Counted from the stretch's first letter, positions 10,293 through 19,333 are shown. The stretch: 64,000 bases of DNA from CAWFKS01 sp963816435 (GCA_963816435.1 CAWFKS010000013.1:124001-188000); one strand, 5' to 3'. The notes: generated by a model not told the origin, from the letters alone. Numbers and translations are program-made.

Positions 10293-10703
10293 ATGGCGAC
10301 CGTCAAGCTCTTGAACGACGCGGAGGCCGAGGCGAATCCCATCGTCAAGGCGGTGTTCGACGACATCCGCGCCTCGCGAAAATCCGATTTCGTCAACAAT
10401 TTCTGGCGCGGACTGGCGAACGATCCGCCGCTGCTCAAGCGAACCTGGGAAGGGCTCAAGGCCGTGATGGGCGGCCCCGGAGCGCTCGATCCGGTGGTTC
10501 GCGAGATGATCTACATCGCGGTGTCGACGGCCAATGGCTGCCAGTATTGCGTTCATTCCCACACGGCGGCAGCCCGCGCCAAGGGTATGACGGACGCCCA
10601 GCACGGCGAGCTTCTGGCGATTATCGGACTGGCCGCCCAGACAAACCATCTGGTGACCGCCATGCAGTTGCCGGTCGATCCCGAGTTCGACGTGACGACC
10701 TGA
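10293..10703 (+). CDS. Carboxymuconolactone decarboxylase/AhpD-like protein
   Basis: Small helical protein of the CMD/AhpD family, 136 aa from the ATG at 10293, which follows GGGAG; an upstream in-frame start would overlap the ATPase gene. The motif NGCQYCVHSHTAAARAKG carries the CxxC and downstream His typical of AhpD-type peroxidase-linked disulfide reductases. It may have an antioxidant role or act in the catabolic pathway of the operon. It is the last gene before a strong terminator. Confidence 0.85.
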   Translation: MATVKLLNDAEAEANPIVKAVFDDIRASRKSDFVNNFWRGLANDPPLLKRTWEGLKAVMGGPGALDPVVREMIYIAVSTANGCQYCVHSHTAAARAKGMTDAQHGELLAIIGLAAQTNHLVTAMQLPVDPEFDVTT

Positions 10704-10771
10704 CAAGAACAGGGAGCGTGGCACTCGCCTGTTCGAGGCCGGAGCCGCGCGATTGCCGCGGCAATATAGGA

Positions 10772-10797
10772 AAGCCCGCGCTGCGCAGCGCGGGCTT
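10772..10797 (+). terminator. Rho-independent terminator of the 1-10.7 kb operon
   Basis: A 26-bp perfect palindrome, AAGCCCGCGCTGC and its complement, followed by CTTCTTT. It lies 68 bp after the AhpD-like stop and can act on the plus strand. Confidence 0.8.
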
Positions 10798-10833
10798 CTT
10801 CTTTGCCGATTTCACAATGTGCCGGCGCCACGC

Positions 10834-10867
10834 GAAAGGCCCGCCGACTTGAGCCGACGGGCCTTTC
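10834..10867 (-). terminator. Probable terminator of PRC-barrel gene
   Basis: GAAAGGCCCG at 10834-10843 pairs with CGGGCCTTTC at 10858-10867 around a 14-base loop. It lies just beyond the stop of the minus-strand PRC-barrel gene. The T-run is short, so termination efficiency is uncertain. Confidence 0.55.
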
Positions 10868-10905
10868 TCGGGTTGGATCATCGTGTGTCCAACTGCTGTT
10901 GCCGC

Positions 10906-12249
10906 TTAGCGGGCTCCGAGCGTCACGACCTGGTCGTCGCGCAGATCGCGATACTGGCTGCTGTCGAAGTTCGACATGCCCTCGATCTGCCGCTCGGTCA
11001 CGTCGGGCGCCAGCAGCGTCCCTTCGTCGGTGACGTAAAGCGCCGACAGCGGCACCGCAGCGCGATCCTCGCCAAGGCCGAGGAAGCCGCCGGAGGTCAC
11101 GACCGCGTAGAGGCGACCGTTGACGTTGTCGACGTTCTCGACGTCGCCCAGCTCGTTGCCGTTTGCGCCAACGATATTGTAGTCCTTGATGTCGCCCACG
11201 GTCAGCCGGACATCCCGGGAAGACCCGGCGGCAACGGCCGTCGTCTCGTTGTCGCGCGCCTGATTCCGCGACACCGCAGCCGTCTGCTCGTTATCGACGC
11301 CGTTGTCGCTGTTGGCGTTGTCGGCCTGCTGCTGGGCAGTGCGACCGGCCTGATCGTTCCGGGCCTGCTGATTGTTCTGCTGCTCGAAACGGATTTCCGG
11401 TTTGCCGTCGGCGCGGCTCACATTGACCTGCGCGTCTTCGGCTTCGTAGCGAACGCGCGGCTTCTGATCGGAATCCTGCATCTTGACGACCGGCTGACCC
11501 GAACGCTGGATCTGAACGTTGGCCTGCTCGTCATCGTGGTTGGTGCGGACCTGCGGCTGGCTCTTGCTTACGCGAACCTGCGGCTCACCCTGGTCCACCT
11601 CGACCTGCGGCTGAGCCTGGCTGACATTGACGTCGGGCTCCGGCATGCGAACCGTGATCTGGGGCTGCGGAATCTCGACGTTGACCGTCGGCGCCGGCTG
11701 ATGGACGATGATTTCGGGCTGCTGCTGGCGCACGGCCACCCTCGGGCTCGGCTGCTGGACCGTCACATCCGGCTCCGGCACGTTGACGCGAATTGCCGCG
11801 CCACTCTGGTCGACGACGACGTCGGCATCGGCGGCGCTGGCCGTATTCCGGTTCGTCTGCTCGTCCATGTTCGCCATCTGCTGCTCGGCGCGGTTGAGAG
11901 CCTGCTCGGCCTGCTGCATGTCCTGGTTCGACAGAGCCTGGCTGGCCTGGCGCAACGGCTGCCGGACCTGGGTGATCGCGTCACGGTTGCCGTTCTGGGT
12001 GTTCTGCGCCTGCTGCTTGAGCTGGCGGCGCGCGGTCTGCACGGCCTGTCGTGCTGCCTGCATGTCGCCCTGGTCAAGCGCATTCAGCGCCTGCTGAATC
12101 TGTGCCTCGACCCGGCCCATACCGGGATTGGCCTGATCGGCCTGGGCGGTCTGGTTCTGCGTGTTGCCGGCCGAGTTCTGCTGGGCGACAGCGCCGGTGG
12201 AGACCAAGGCGGTCCCTGCCATAAGCGCGGCGATATACTTCATCTTCAT
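10906..12249 (-). CDS. Exported Gln-rich repeat protein with C-terminal PRC-barrel
   Basis: Predicted secreted or periplasmic protein of 447 aa. The start follows AGAGAGG and gives a signal peptide (MKMKYIAALMAGTALVSTGAVAQ). Domain order: a Gln/Asn-rich helical segment (about 25-130, many QQA/RQAxQ heptad-like units); a proline-spaced repeat zone (about 140-270) in which short units such as PEPDVTV, PQITV and PQVEV recur every ~8-12 residues; an Asn/Gln-rich linker; and a PRC-barrel near residues 350-430 (VGDIKDYNIVGANG, GFLGLGEDRAAVPLSAL). PRC-barrel proteins with signal peptides are common in Rhizobiales envelopes; their function is mostly unknown. The gene stands alone with its own terminator. 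Confidence 0.8.
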   Translation of the reverse strand: MKMKYIAALMAGTALVSTGAVAQQNSAGNTQNQTAQADQANPGMGRVEAQIQQALNALDQGDMQAARQAVQTARRQLKQQAQNTQNGNRDAITQVRQPLRQASQALSNQDMQQAEQALNRAEQQMANMDEQTNRNTASAADADVVVDQSGAAIRVNVPEPDVTVQQPSPRVAVRQQQPEIIVHQPAPTVNVEIPQPQITVRMPEPDVNVSQAQPQVEVDQGEPQVRVSKSQPQVRTNHDDEQANVQIQRSGQPVVKMQDSDQKPRVRYEAEDAQVNVSRADGKPEIRFEQQNNQQARNDQAGRTAQQQADNANSDNGVDNEQTAAVSRNQARDNETTAVAAGSSRDVRLTVGDIKDYNIVGANGNELGDVENVDNVNGRLYAVVTSGGFLGLGEDRAAVPLSALYVTDEGTLLAPDVTERQIEGMSNFDSSQYRDLRDDQVVTLGAR

Positions 12250-13028
12250 GAAAACTACCTCTCTGTTCGTTGAAGGGTTGGCACGCGATGAACTGTCCGC
12301 TCTCGACGCGCGCTCCTTTTCCAATCCCTCGGCCAATGATCTGTTCCGGAATTCGTGACGGAAAATCGGCGACGCCACGGAGCCCCCGACAGAAGGCGTA
12401 GGGTGTATGGGCGAGCCTTCGCCTCACCCGGGAGGATGGGCCTTCGCCTCACGCTTCAGCCACTGGAACCGGGCCGCAGCGCTGCCAAACGCGGCGGCGC
12501 ATGGCCTCCGGAGCGATCGACGCATCGTCTTTGCCGAGGCTGTCACTTGCATGGGCGCATGAGGCTGCGGCTGCGGATTGCGCGAGCTTGCTCGGCCCAC
12601 GCATATGGCGCTGCGATCTTTTCGAGAGCCGCCGCATCGACGGCTAGGAAGCCGTTACGTCACTGGCTGGGGATTGTGTGGAACCATGGCGGCGCAATTG
12701 GCAAGCCGATTGGCAAGATGCTCCCGCACGCGATCAAGTCGATGCGGGCCGCCCGTGATGCGGGCCGCCCATGATGCGGGCCGCCCATATTGTCACGGGT
12801 CGTGGAAAGGGCGAAACGCGCCGCACGTAGATTGCGGTCTCATTCCGGCAAGCCGAGGGGTGGTGTTAGCGATCGACAACCGGACCGTAACGGAAAGCAC
12901 CGATGGCCACCGGCCAACCAGCCACACCACGTCCAGGCACGTCAGCAACAGCATCATTCCTCTCGGAGTCGTGATCCCCGGCCACAGGCAAACTTTGCCT
13001 CGGCTCGCGGCCGACAATCCTGCACAGT
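12250..13028. other. Non-coding stretch between PRC-barrel gene and kduD
   Basis: No credible coding region. It holds the upstream region of the PRC-barrel gene and one short tandem repeat, listed separately. Open frames across it on both strands lack ribosome sites and family signatures. Confidence 0.5.
12741..12788. repeat. Three tandem copies of a 16-bp unit
   Basis: The unit GATGCGGGCCGCCCAT occurs three times head to tail; the first copy ends in GT instead of AT. It lies in non-coding DNA. Function unknown. Confidence 0.8.
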
Positions 13029-13811
13029 TCACCGTGCCATCCAGCCCCCGTCGACGCAAAGTACGTGCCCGTTGACGTAGGCGGCTCCCGGCGCGGCAAG
13101 AAACACGGCGGCGGCCGCGATGTCGTTCGGTTCGCCCCAGCGCCCGGCGGGAATGCGCTCCAGAATCTGGCGCGATCGGTCGGGATCGGCGCGCAGCGCG
13201 CTGGTGTTGTCGGTAGCGACGTAGCCGGGCGCGATCGCGTTGACACAGACATCGTGGGCTGCCAGCTCGTTCGCCAGCGCCTTCGTGAGTCCGGCCACGC
13301 CGTGCTTGGCCGCGGCATAGCCCGGTACCTTGATGCCGCCCTGGAACGACAGCAGCGATGCGACCGAGATGATGCGGCCGTAGCTGCGTTCGCGCATGCG
13401 ACGGGCGGCGGCCTGCGAAAGGAACCAGACCGCATCGAGATTGGCTGCGATGACGCTGCGCCAGTCGCTCTCGGCGTGATCCTGCACGAAGTCGCGGCGG
13501 ATGATGCCGGCATTGTTGACAAGGATCGAGACCGGCCCCAGCCGGTCCTCTGTTTCGGCAATCAGCCGATCGGCCTTGGCGGCGTCGAAGCTGCCAAGAT
13601 CGGCCTTGATCGCGCATGCCTTGCTGCCCGCCTCGCCGATGGCGGCGAGCGTTTCGGCGCCCGGCCGGCTGTGCTCGGTTATCGCCACGTCCGCACCCGC
13701 CCGAGCCAGGGCGACCGCGATCGCCTGGCCGATGCCGCTAGCGCCGCCGGTGACGAGCGCCGTCTGGCCTTCCAGGCCGAATTGCTGCTTAAGATAGGTC
13801 TCGACAGTCAT
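13029..13811 (-). CDS. kduD: 2-dehydro-3-deoxy-D-gluconate 5-dehydrogenase
   Basis: Short-chain dehydrogenase, 260 aa, reducing 3-deoxy-D-glycero-2,5-hexodiulosonate to 2-keto-3-deoxygluconate with NAD(P)H in pectin catabolism. It has the cofactor motif TGGASGIG, NNAGIIRR, the catalytic Ser in VASLLSFQGG, YxxxK in YAAAKHG and the ending VNGHVLCVDGGWMAR. These segments match E. coli KduD closely, more than generic SDRs. AGGAGCGAAG precedes the ATG. It is separated from the main pectin operon by an esterase gene on the other strand, but kduI and a GH105 enzyme are 8-10 kb away in the same locus, which supports the assignment. Confidence 0.88.
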   Translation of the reverse strand: MTVETYLKQQFGLEGQTALVTGGASGIGQAIAVALARAGADVAITEHSRPGAETLAAIGEAGSKACAIKADLGSFDAAKADRLIAETEDRLGPVSILVNNAGIIRRDFVQDHAESDWRSVIAANLDAVWFLSQAAARRMRERSYGRIISVASLLSFQGGIKVPGYAAAKHGVAGLTKALANELAAHDVCVNAIAPGYVATDNTSALRADPDRSRQILERIPAGRWGEPNDIAAAAVFLAAPGAAYVNGHVLCVDGGWMAR

Positions 13812-13837
13812 CTTCGCTCCTGCGTGCGGTGGACTTG

Positions 13838-14722
13838 ATGGACGGGTTGCGCGACGCCTTCGAGATCGGCGAGCATGAGCTCGAATTCCGTTCCGCGCGC
13901 ACCGAAAGGCGAGAAGGGTTCCTGCTTGAGAAGCTCGCGTTTCGCGCCGCCGACGGCGAACCGGTTCGGGGCTTCTTCACCCGCCCGCTGCATGACGGCC
14001 GCGTGCCGGCGCTGCTTTGCATCCATGCGCACGGCTTCAGATACGAGATCGGCGCCAGCGAACTGCTCGACGGCCGGCCGAGCCTGCAAGGCCCGCCGGG
14101 GCCTGACTTCGCGAAGCTCGGCTTCGCCACGATGATGATCGACCTGCCCTGCTTCGGCAACCGCGCCGAGCCGGGCGAGAGCGCGCGGGCCAAGGGGCGG
14201 ATGTGGCGCGGCAAGTCCCTCGCGGGGCAGATGTTGGGCGAGCTTTCCTCGGCTCTGAGCTGGCTCGCGGCGCGCGAGAACATCGTTTCCGACCGCATCG
14301 GCGTCTATGGCATCTCGATGGGCGCGACGCTCGGCTACTGGCTGGCAGCGGTCGATCCGCGGGTCACCGCCGTCGCCCACATGTGCGCCTACGCCGACTT
14401 CGCCAGCCTGATCGAAACGGGAGCGCACGACCTGCACGGCATCTACCTCACCGTACCCGGCCTGCTCAAGCTCGCCTCCAACGGTGAGATCGCCGGCAGG
14501 ATCGCGCCGCGCCCGCAATTCATCGGCATTGGCGACCGCGATCCGCTGACACCGCCCGCCGCCGTGGACATCGCCCTTGCCGAGACCCGGGCGGTCTATG
14601 AGCGCGCGGGCAAGCCAGACATGCTGGTCGTGCACCGCGAACCCGAAAGCGGTCATGTCGAGACGCCGGCCATGCGGGCCGGCGTCGCTGGCTTCTTCGA
14701 GCGCCATCTCAAGCTGGCCTAG
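13838..14722 (+). CDS. Alpha/beta hydrolase (dienelactone hydrolase/esterase type)
   Basis: Probable intracellular carbohydrate esterase, 294 aa from the ATG at 13838; a GTG at 13829 is an alternative start. The nucleophile elbow GISMGA carries the Ser, and GIGDRDPLTPP and SGHVETP supply the likely Asp and His. The resemblance is to acetyl-xylan-esterase-like and dienelactone-hydrolase-like proteins. It is divergent from kduD with only ~26 bp between starts, and its stop overlaps that of the ATPase gene on the other strand. In a pectin locus it could remove acetyl, methyl or feruloyl groups from imported oligosaccharides; that role is inferred. Confidence 0.75.
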   Translation: MDGLRDAFEIGEHELEFRSARTERREGFLLEKLAFRAADGEPVRGFFTRPLHDGRVPALLCIHAHGFRYEIGASELLDGRPSLQGPPGPDFAKLGFATMMIDLPCFGNRAEPGESARAKGRMWRGKSLAGQMLGELSSALSWLAARENIVSDRIGVYGISMGATLGYWLAAVDPRVTAVAHMCAYADFASLIETGAHDLHGIYLTVPGLLKLASNGEIAGRIAPRPQFIGIGDRDPLTPPAAVDIALAETRAVYERAGKPDMLVVHREPESGHVETPAMRAGVAGFFERHLKLA

Positions 14723-15807
14723 ACCGCGGGCGCCCGCAGGCCGTCGGCATCGAACAGGTGCATGCGCTCGGCCGGCAGCCGCAGCCTGATCGGCGCTCCG
14801 TCCGAGGCGATGTCCTGGCGGTTCAGCACGGCCAGCAGCCTCTGGTCTCCTTCCATCATGGCGTGGACCACCGTTTCGGGCCCGAGCGCCTCGGCAAGCG
14901 TCACCTGCGCCTCGACGCAATCCGCGCCGTCGCCGCCGAGTTCGATGTCGTGCGGGCGGATGCCGAGCGTGACGCTGTCGCCGGGCTTCAGCGCCGAGCC
15001 GTTGGCGGCGATGGTCGCCGTCACCCCGCCGTCGCCTTCCACGGAGACCTCGCTCGCATTCGCCGCGCGTACTTTCGCCGGCAACAGGTTCATGCGCGGC
15101 GCGCCGATGAAGCCGGCGACGAACAGGTTCGCCGGGTGGTTGTAGAGCTCGAGCGGTTTGCCGATCTGCTCGATGCGGCCAGCGCGCATGACCACGATGC
15201 GGTCGGCCAGCGTCATCGCCTCGGTCTGGTCGTGGGTGACGTAGATCATCGTCGTGGTCAGCCGCTTGTGCAGCGCGGCGATCTCGGCGCGCGTCGAAAT
15301 CCGCAGCTCGGCGTCGAGGTTCGACAGCGGCTCGTCGAGCAGGAAGGCGGTCGGGTTGCGGACCACGGCGCGGCCGATCGCGACGCGCTGCTTCTGCCCG
15401 CCCGAAAGCTGCCCCGGCCGTCGGTCGAGATAGTCGGAAATGTCGAGCATGCGCGCCGCCTCGGCGATGCGCTCCTCGATCTCGGCCTTCGGCATGCGGA
15501 TGTTCTCGAGCCCGAAGGCGAGGTTCTGGCGCACCGTCATGTGCGGATAGAGCGCATAGGACTGGAAGACCATGGCCAGCCCGCGGTCGGCGGCCGAAAC
15601 CTTGGTCACGTCGCGGCCGTCGATGGCGATCGTGCCGCCGGTCGGGCGGTCGAGGCCGGCGATCAGGCGAAGCAGCGTGGACTTGCCGCAGCCGGACGGG
15701 CCGACCAGCACCAGCATCTCGCCGTCGCCGATCTCCAGGTTGATGTTGTGCAGCACCTTGATGGAGCCGTAGGCGCGGTCGATGTTGGCGAGGCTAATGT
15801 GTCCCAC
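14719..15807 (-). CDS. ABC transporter ATPase, MsmK/UgpC type
   Basis: ATPase of a CUT1 oligosaccharide importer, 362 aa. Walker A GPSGCGKST (about 38-46), Q-loop FQSYALYPHM, signature LSGGQKQR, Walker B FLLDEPLSNLD and the H-loop THDQTEAMTLADR are all present, followed by a C-terminal OB-like regulatory domain (NLLPAKV, IRPHDIEL). It is the last gene of the minus-strand pectin transport operon, 9 bp after the permease. Its stop overlaps the convergent esterase stop. Confidence 0.9.
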   Translation of the reverse strand: MGHISLANIDRAYGSIKVLHNINLEIGDGEMLVLVGPSGCGKSTLLRLIAGLDRPTGGTIAIDGRDVTKVSAADRGLAMVFQSYALYPHMTVRQNLAFGLENIRMPKAEIEERIAEAARMLDISDYLDRRPGQLSGGQKQRVAIGRAVVRNPTAFLLDEPLSNLDAELRISTRAEIAALHKRLTTTMIYVTHDQTEAMTLADRIVVMRAGRIEQIGKPLELYNHPANLFVAGFIGAPRMNLLPAKVRAANASEVSVEGDGGVTATIAANGSALKPGDSVTLGIRPHDIELGGDGADCVEAQVTLAEALGPETVVHAMMEGDQRLLAVLNRQDIASDGAPIRLRLPAERMHLFDADGLRAPAV

Positions 15808-15816
15808 TGCCGCCCC

Positions 15817-16869
15817 CTATTTCAGCCCGGCGCCGGCGATGCCGGAGGTGATGTAGCGCTGCAGGAACACGAACACGAGCACCACCGGGATCATGGTCAC
15901 CACCGTCATCGCCAGGATGTAGTTCCACTGCACGTTGAGCTGGCCGGCATAGGTGTTGAGGCCGACCTGCAGCGTATAGACCTCCTTGCGCGACAGCGCG
16001 ACCAGCGGCCACAGGAAGTCGTTCCAGCGCCAGACCACCGAGAAGATCGCCAGCACCGCCAGCGCGGGGGCTGCCAGCGGCATTACGATGCGCCAGTAGA
16101 TCTGCCATTCCGAGGCGTGGTCCATGCGAGCGGCATCGAGAAGTTCGTCGGGGATGGTCAGCATGTACTGCCTGAGCAGGAAGACGCCGGTCGGCGTTGC
16201 GACCGTCGGCAGGATGACGCCCCACAGATTGTTGAACAGCCCCAGCGCGTTGATGATCGAAAACAGCGGCACCATGATCACGCCGAGCGGCACCATCAGC
16301 GTGGCAAGGATAAGCAGCATCACGGTGAACTGGCCGCGGAACTTGTATTTCGACAGCGCGAAGGCGGCCATCGAATTGACCACCAGGGTGATCACGGTCG
16401 CCATGGTCGTCACGAAGACCGAATTCCACAGGAAGCGCAGGAAATCGAAATGCAGGAAAGGTTCGGTGTAGTTGTCGGTGGCAAACGAGACCGACTGCAC
16501 CGGCTCGAGATCGTTGATGTTGACCTTGATGATCTCCTTCGGCGCCGTCGGATCGACAAGCTGGGCGATGATGCCGATGCGGCGCACCATTGCCAGCCGT
16601 TCCGTTTTCCCGTCCGGCAGCGTCGCCCGGTAGAGCGGCAGCGGGTCGTCATAGCCTTCCACCTGCACCGTCTGGGTCGCGTAGGGCAGCAGGGTCGGCG
16701 GGAAAGCGGCCAGTTCCCGCGGCGTCTTGAAGGACGAGAAGACCAGCCACACGGCCGGGCCGAACATGATGACGATGCCGCAGATCAGCCACGCCCAGGT
16801 GACGACGTCGGTCCAGTGCCAGCCTTCGCCGCCGCGCCGGCGGAAGAGGAACGCGGAAATGCGGCTCAT
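15817..16869 (-). CDS. Carbohydrate ABC transporter permease (MalG family)
   Basis: 350-aa inner-membrane subunit with six predicted membrane segments. The EAA loop reads DAARMDHASEWQIYWRIVMPLAAPALA. It begins at an ATG that overlaps the TGA of the upstream permease gene. An unusual periplasmic loop of ~100 residues follows the first membrane segment (about residues 55-150). It pairs with the MalF-type permease to import what are probably rhamnogalacturonan or galacturonan oligosaccharides. Confidence 0.9.
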   Translation of the reverse strand: MSRISAFLFRRRGGEGWHWTDVVTWAWLICGIVIMFGPAVWLVFSSFKTPRELAAFPPTLLPYATQTVQVEGYDDPLPLYRATLPDGKTERLAMVRRIGIIAQLVDPTAPKEIIKVNINDLEPVQSVSFATDNYTEPFLHFDFLRFLWNSVFVTTMATVITLVVNSMAAFALSKYKFRGQFTVMLLILATLMVPLGVIMVPLFSIINALGLFNNLWGVILPTVATPTGVFLLRQYMLTIPDELLDAARMDHASEWQIYWRIVMPLAAPALAVLAIFSVVWRWNDFLWPLVALSRKEVYTLQVGLNTYAGQLNVQWNYILAMTVVTMIPVVLVFVFLQRYITSGIAGAGLK

Positions 16870-17894
16870 CGGGTCGCCCCCTTCTTCTCGCGGCTGCGCG
16901 AGAACCACAGCTGCAGCAGGGTGAGCACGACCAGCACCGCACCCATCAGGATGGAGGCGGCGGCGGCGAGCCCCGGGTTGCGCAGCTGCGAGGCGAAGCC
17001 CTTCTCGTAGATGTACTGGATCAGGTAGAGCGTGGACGTGCCCGGGCCGCCGGCGGTCAGAACGAAGACCTCGTCGAATATCTGCACCGCGCGGATCAGC
17101 GCCAGCACGATCACCACCAGGAGGTTGGGCGCCAGCAGCGGCAGCGTGATGCGCCAGAAAACGCGGGCGTGCCGCGTCCCGTCCATCTCGGCGGCCTCGT
17201 AGAGGTCCTTCGGGATCGCCTGAAGTCCGGCGAGCAGGATCAGCGCGTAGAAGCCCAGATGCGCCCAGATCGACACGCCGACGGAGGCGGCGAAGGCCCA
17301 GTTGCGATCCGACAGCCAAGTATAGGGGGTGGAGCCGAACAGGTCGAACATCACCAGGTTGAGCAGACCCTGGCGCTGCAATATCCAGCGCCAGATCAGG
17401 CCGACCACGACCGGCGACAGCAGAACCGGAAAGAAGAACACGGCACGCCAGAAGCTGCGGCCCCTGATTTCCCGGTTGAGCACCAGCGCGGTGATTAGAG
17501 CTGCCACGATCAGCAGCGTCACCTGGACGCCGACGAAGGCGGCGGTGTTGCGCGCCGCGATCCAGAACGTGTCCTCCACGCAGGAATTGGGATCTAGATA
17601 GCTGGTGCAGGTGAAAATCTGCCGGTACTGGTCGAGCCCGACGAAGTCGCGCTGCGGCAGGAAGATGGCGGCGCCGCCGGTCGTGGAATAGACGAAGTTG
17701 ATGATCAGCGGCAGCAGCACGAAGATGCCGAAGATCGCCATGTTGGGAAACAGGAAGAAGGCGGCCATGCCGTTGAAGCCGGCGGCCTTCTGCAGCCAGC
17801 GCAAAGGCGCCTCGATCGCCGCCATCACCAGCTTCACCGGCATGTAGCCGAGCTCGCCGAGGCGCAGGCCAGGCCTTGCTTCACTCGTCGTCAC
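16866..17894 (-). CDS. Carbohydrate ABC transporter permease (MalF family)
   Basis: 342 aa from a GTG start that follows GGGAGGGG; longer in-frame starts lack a ribosome site. Six membrane segments are predicted. The EAA loop reads EAAEMDGTRHARVFWRITLPLLAP. A periplasmic loop after the first segment contains two Cys (CTCTSYLDPNSC). It forms the translocation channel with the MalG-type subunit; their start and stop codons overlap. Confidence 0.88.
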   Translation of the reverse strand: MTTSEARPGLRLGELGYMPVKLVMAAIEAPLRWLQKAAGFNGMAAFFLFPNMAIFGIFVLLPLIINFVYSTTGGAAIFLPQRDFVGLDQYRQIFTCTSYLDPNSCVEDTFWIAARNTAAFVGVQVTLLIVAALITALVLNREIRGRSFWRAVFFFPVLLSPVVVGLIWRWILQRQGLLNLVMFDLFGSTPYTWLSDRNWAFAASVGVSIWAHLGFYALILLAGLQAIPKDLYEAAEMDGTRHARVFWRITLPLLAPNLLVVIVLALIRAVQIFDEVFVLTAGGPGTSTLYLIQYIYEKGFASQLRNPGLAAAASILMGAVLVVLTLLQLWFSRSREKKGATR

Positions 17895-17963
17895 CGTCCC
17901 CTCCCGGAGCACTTGCCGAGGGCTGCGGTTAGCAGCCGTCGCAAGGATGCGGAACGTGTGGAA

Positions 17964-17993
17964 GGCGGCGGCCAGGCAATGCGGGCCGCCGCC
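17964..17993 (-). promoter_or_regulatory. Intercistronic hairpin after binding-protein gene
   Basis: GGCGGCGGCC at 17964-17973 pairs perfectly with GGCCGCCGCC at 17984-17993, with a ten-base loop. It lies between the binding-protein stop and the first permease start, as in many maltose-type operons where the binding protein must be made in excess. There is no T-tract. Confidence 0.6.
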
Positions 17994-18000
17994 GTGGCGA

Positions 18001-19272
18001 TCAGTTGCCGCCGGCTTCCTGCACCTTCTGGGCGACATCCTCGTCGATGCGCTTGAAGGCTTCGTCGGTGGTCATCTCGCCGGCCATGGCCTGGCCGAGG
18101 CGGCTCACCCAGGCGCCCCATGCGGCGAAGTTCCACTTCCAGCCCTGCATCTGGTAGGCCTGCGGGTCGGTGGTGGCGGAGGCCTTCACGAAGGCGTTGA
18201 GCGCCGCCTTCACCTGGGCGTCGTCGGTCTTGTAGTCGAGGCCCTGATCGATGACTTCCTTGTTGGCCGGCAGGAACAGGGTGCGTTCGATGAACTCCTT
18301 GTAGACCGGGCTGGAAGCCAGCCAGTCCATCACCACGCCGACGTCCTCGGGGTTCTTGGTGGTCTTGATCGCCACCAGGCCGGCGCCGCCCGGCATGCCG
18401 GTGCACGCGGCCGGGCCGCAGGGGCTGCCGGTCGCCACCCAGTCGAAATTGTTGCCGATCTTGGTGGCGAAGTTCGGGATCTGCCAGGAGCCGGAATAGT
18501 AGTAGGCGATCTGGCTGTTGATGAAATCGTCGGCCGCGGCGCGATAGGTGGTGCCGGATGCCGAAACCCAGACGTCCTTGTCGGCGGTGCCGTCGTCCGT
18601 CCAGCCGACCAGCTCGTTCATGTAGTCCTTGGCTGCCTGGTCGAGCGGCGCGGGCTTGCCGTCCTTGCCGATCAGCTGGGAGCCGTAGGAAATGATCGGG
18701 CCCGTGATGCGGTGGCCGGAGCGGTCGACGGCGAAGGCGTAGGGGAGCTGCTGGCTTTCCTGCACCTTCTTGGCGGCGGCGACCCAGTCGTCCCACGTCG
18801 CCTTGTCGCCCGGCACGTCAACGCCGGCCTGGTCGAACAGCGTCTTGTTGACGAAGCCGCCGGTCAGCGTGATCTGCGTCATGAAGCCGGGAATGGCGTC
18901 GGAGCCGTCGGGCCGCATCCAGTCGAGCTGATCGCCGTAGTTGTTGCGCCAGAAGTCCGCATCCTTGACGTAGGGCGTCAGGTCCAGCCAGTACTTGTCC
19001 TGCGTCTTCAGATCGGTGACGCGGGCGATGTCCGGCCCCTGGCCGGCGGCGAGCTGCACCGGCAGCTGCTCGCGGATGGTCTGGTAGGACACCTCGTCGA
19101 GCGTGACGTTGATGTCGGGATGGTCCTTGTTGAAGCGCGCGATCAGGTCCTGCATGACCTGGCCCTCGACGCCGTCGGAATACCATTCGATGCGCACGTC
19201 GCCGGCATAGGCGCTGGTCGAGGCCAGCAGGCCTGTTGCGGCGGCGGCCAGCAGGGTCGTCTTCATCTTCAT
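18001..19272 (-). CDS. Extracellular solute-binding protein family 1 (oligosaccharide)
   Basis: Periplasmic binding protein of the MalE/UgpB cluster, 423 aa. The start at 19272 follows GGAGGAG and gives the signal peptide MKMKTTLLAAAATGLLASTSAYA. The body has RIEWYSDGVEGQVMQDLIARFNKDHPDINV, GQGPDIARV and the C-terminal AWGAWVSRLGQAMAG typical of the family. It probably binds unsaturated rhamnogalacturonan or galacturonan oligomers, judging from the neighbouring kduI and GH105 genes. It lies 61 bp downstream of the 847-aa gene in the same operon. Confidence 0.9.
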   Translation of the reverse strand: MKMKTTLLAAAATGLLASTSAYAGDVRIEWYSDGVEGQVMQDLIARFNKDHPDINVTLDEVSYQTIREQLPVQLAAGQGPDIARVTDLKTQDKYWLDLTPYVKDADFWRNNYGDQLDWMRPDGSDAIPGFMTQITLTGGFVNKTLFDQAGVDVPGDKATWDDWVAAAKKVQESQQLPYAFAVDRSGHRITGPIISYGSQLIGKDGKPAPLDQAAKDYMNELVGWTDDGTADKDVWVSASGTTYRAAADDFINSQIAYYYSGSWQIPNFATKIGNNFDWVATGSPCGPAACTGMPGGAGLVAIKTTKNPEDVGVVMDWLASSPVYKEFIERTLFLPANKEVIDQGLDYKTDDAQVKAALNAFVKASATTDPQAYQMQGWKWNFAAWGAWVSRLGQAMAGEMTTDEAFKRIDEDVAQKVQEAGGN

Positions 19273-19333
19273 CTTCGTCTCCTCCGTTGTTGCGGGACAG
19301 TGCCCGTTCGATTGATGCCGTTTTCCGGTCTGC

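Noticed and set aside
7303..10314. A 1003-codon plus-strand frame across the second propeller gene and the ATPase gene
   Set aside because: It only looks continuous because the single-base insertions bring parts of two genes into one frame; its ends are nonsense and the domains are completed in other frames.
14758..17010. 750-codon plus-strand frame opposite the ABC ATPase and permease genes
   Set aside because: Antisense shadow with no motif; the minus-strand genes have full family signatures.
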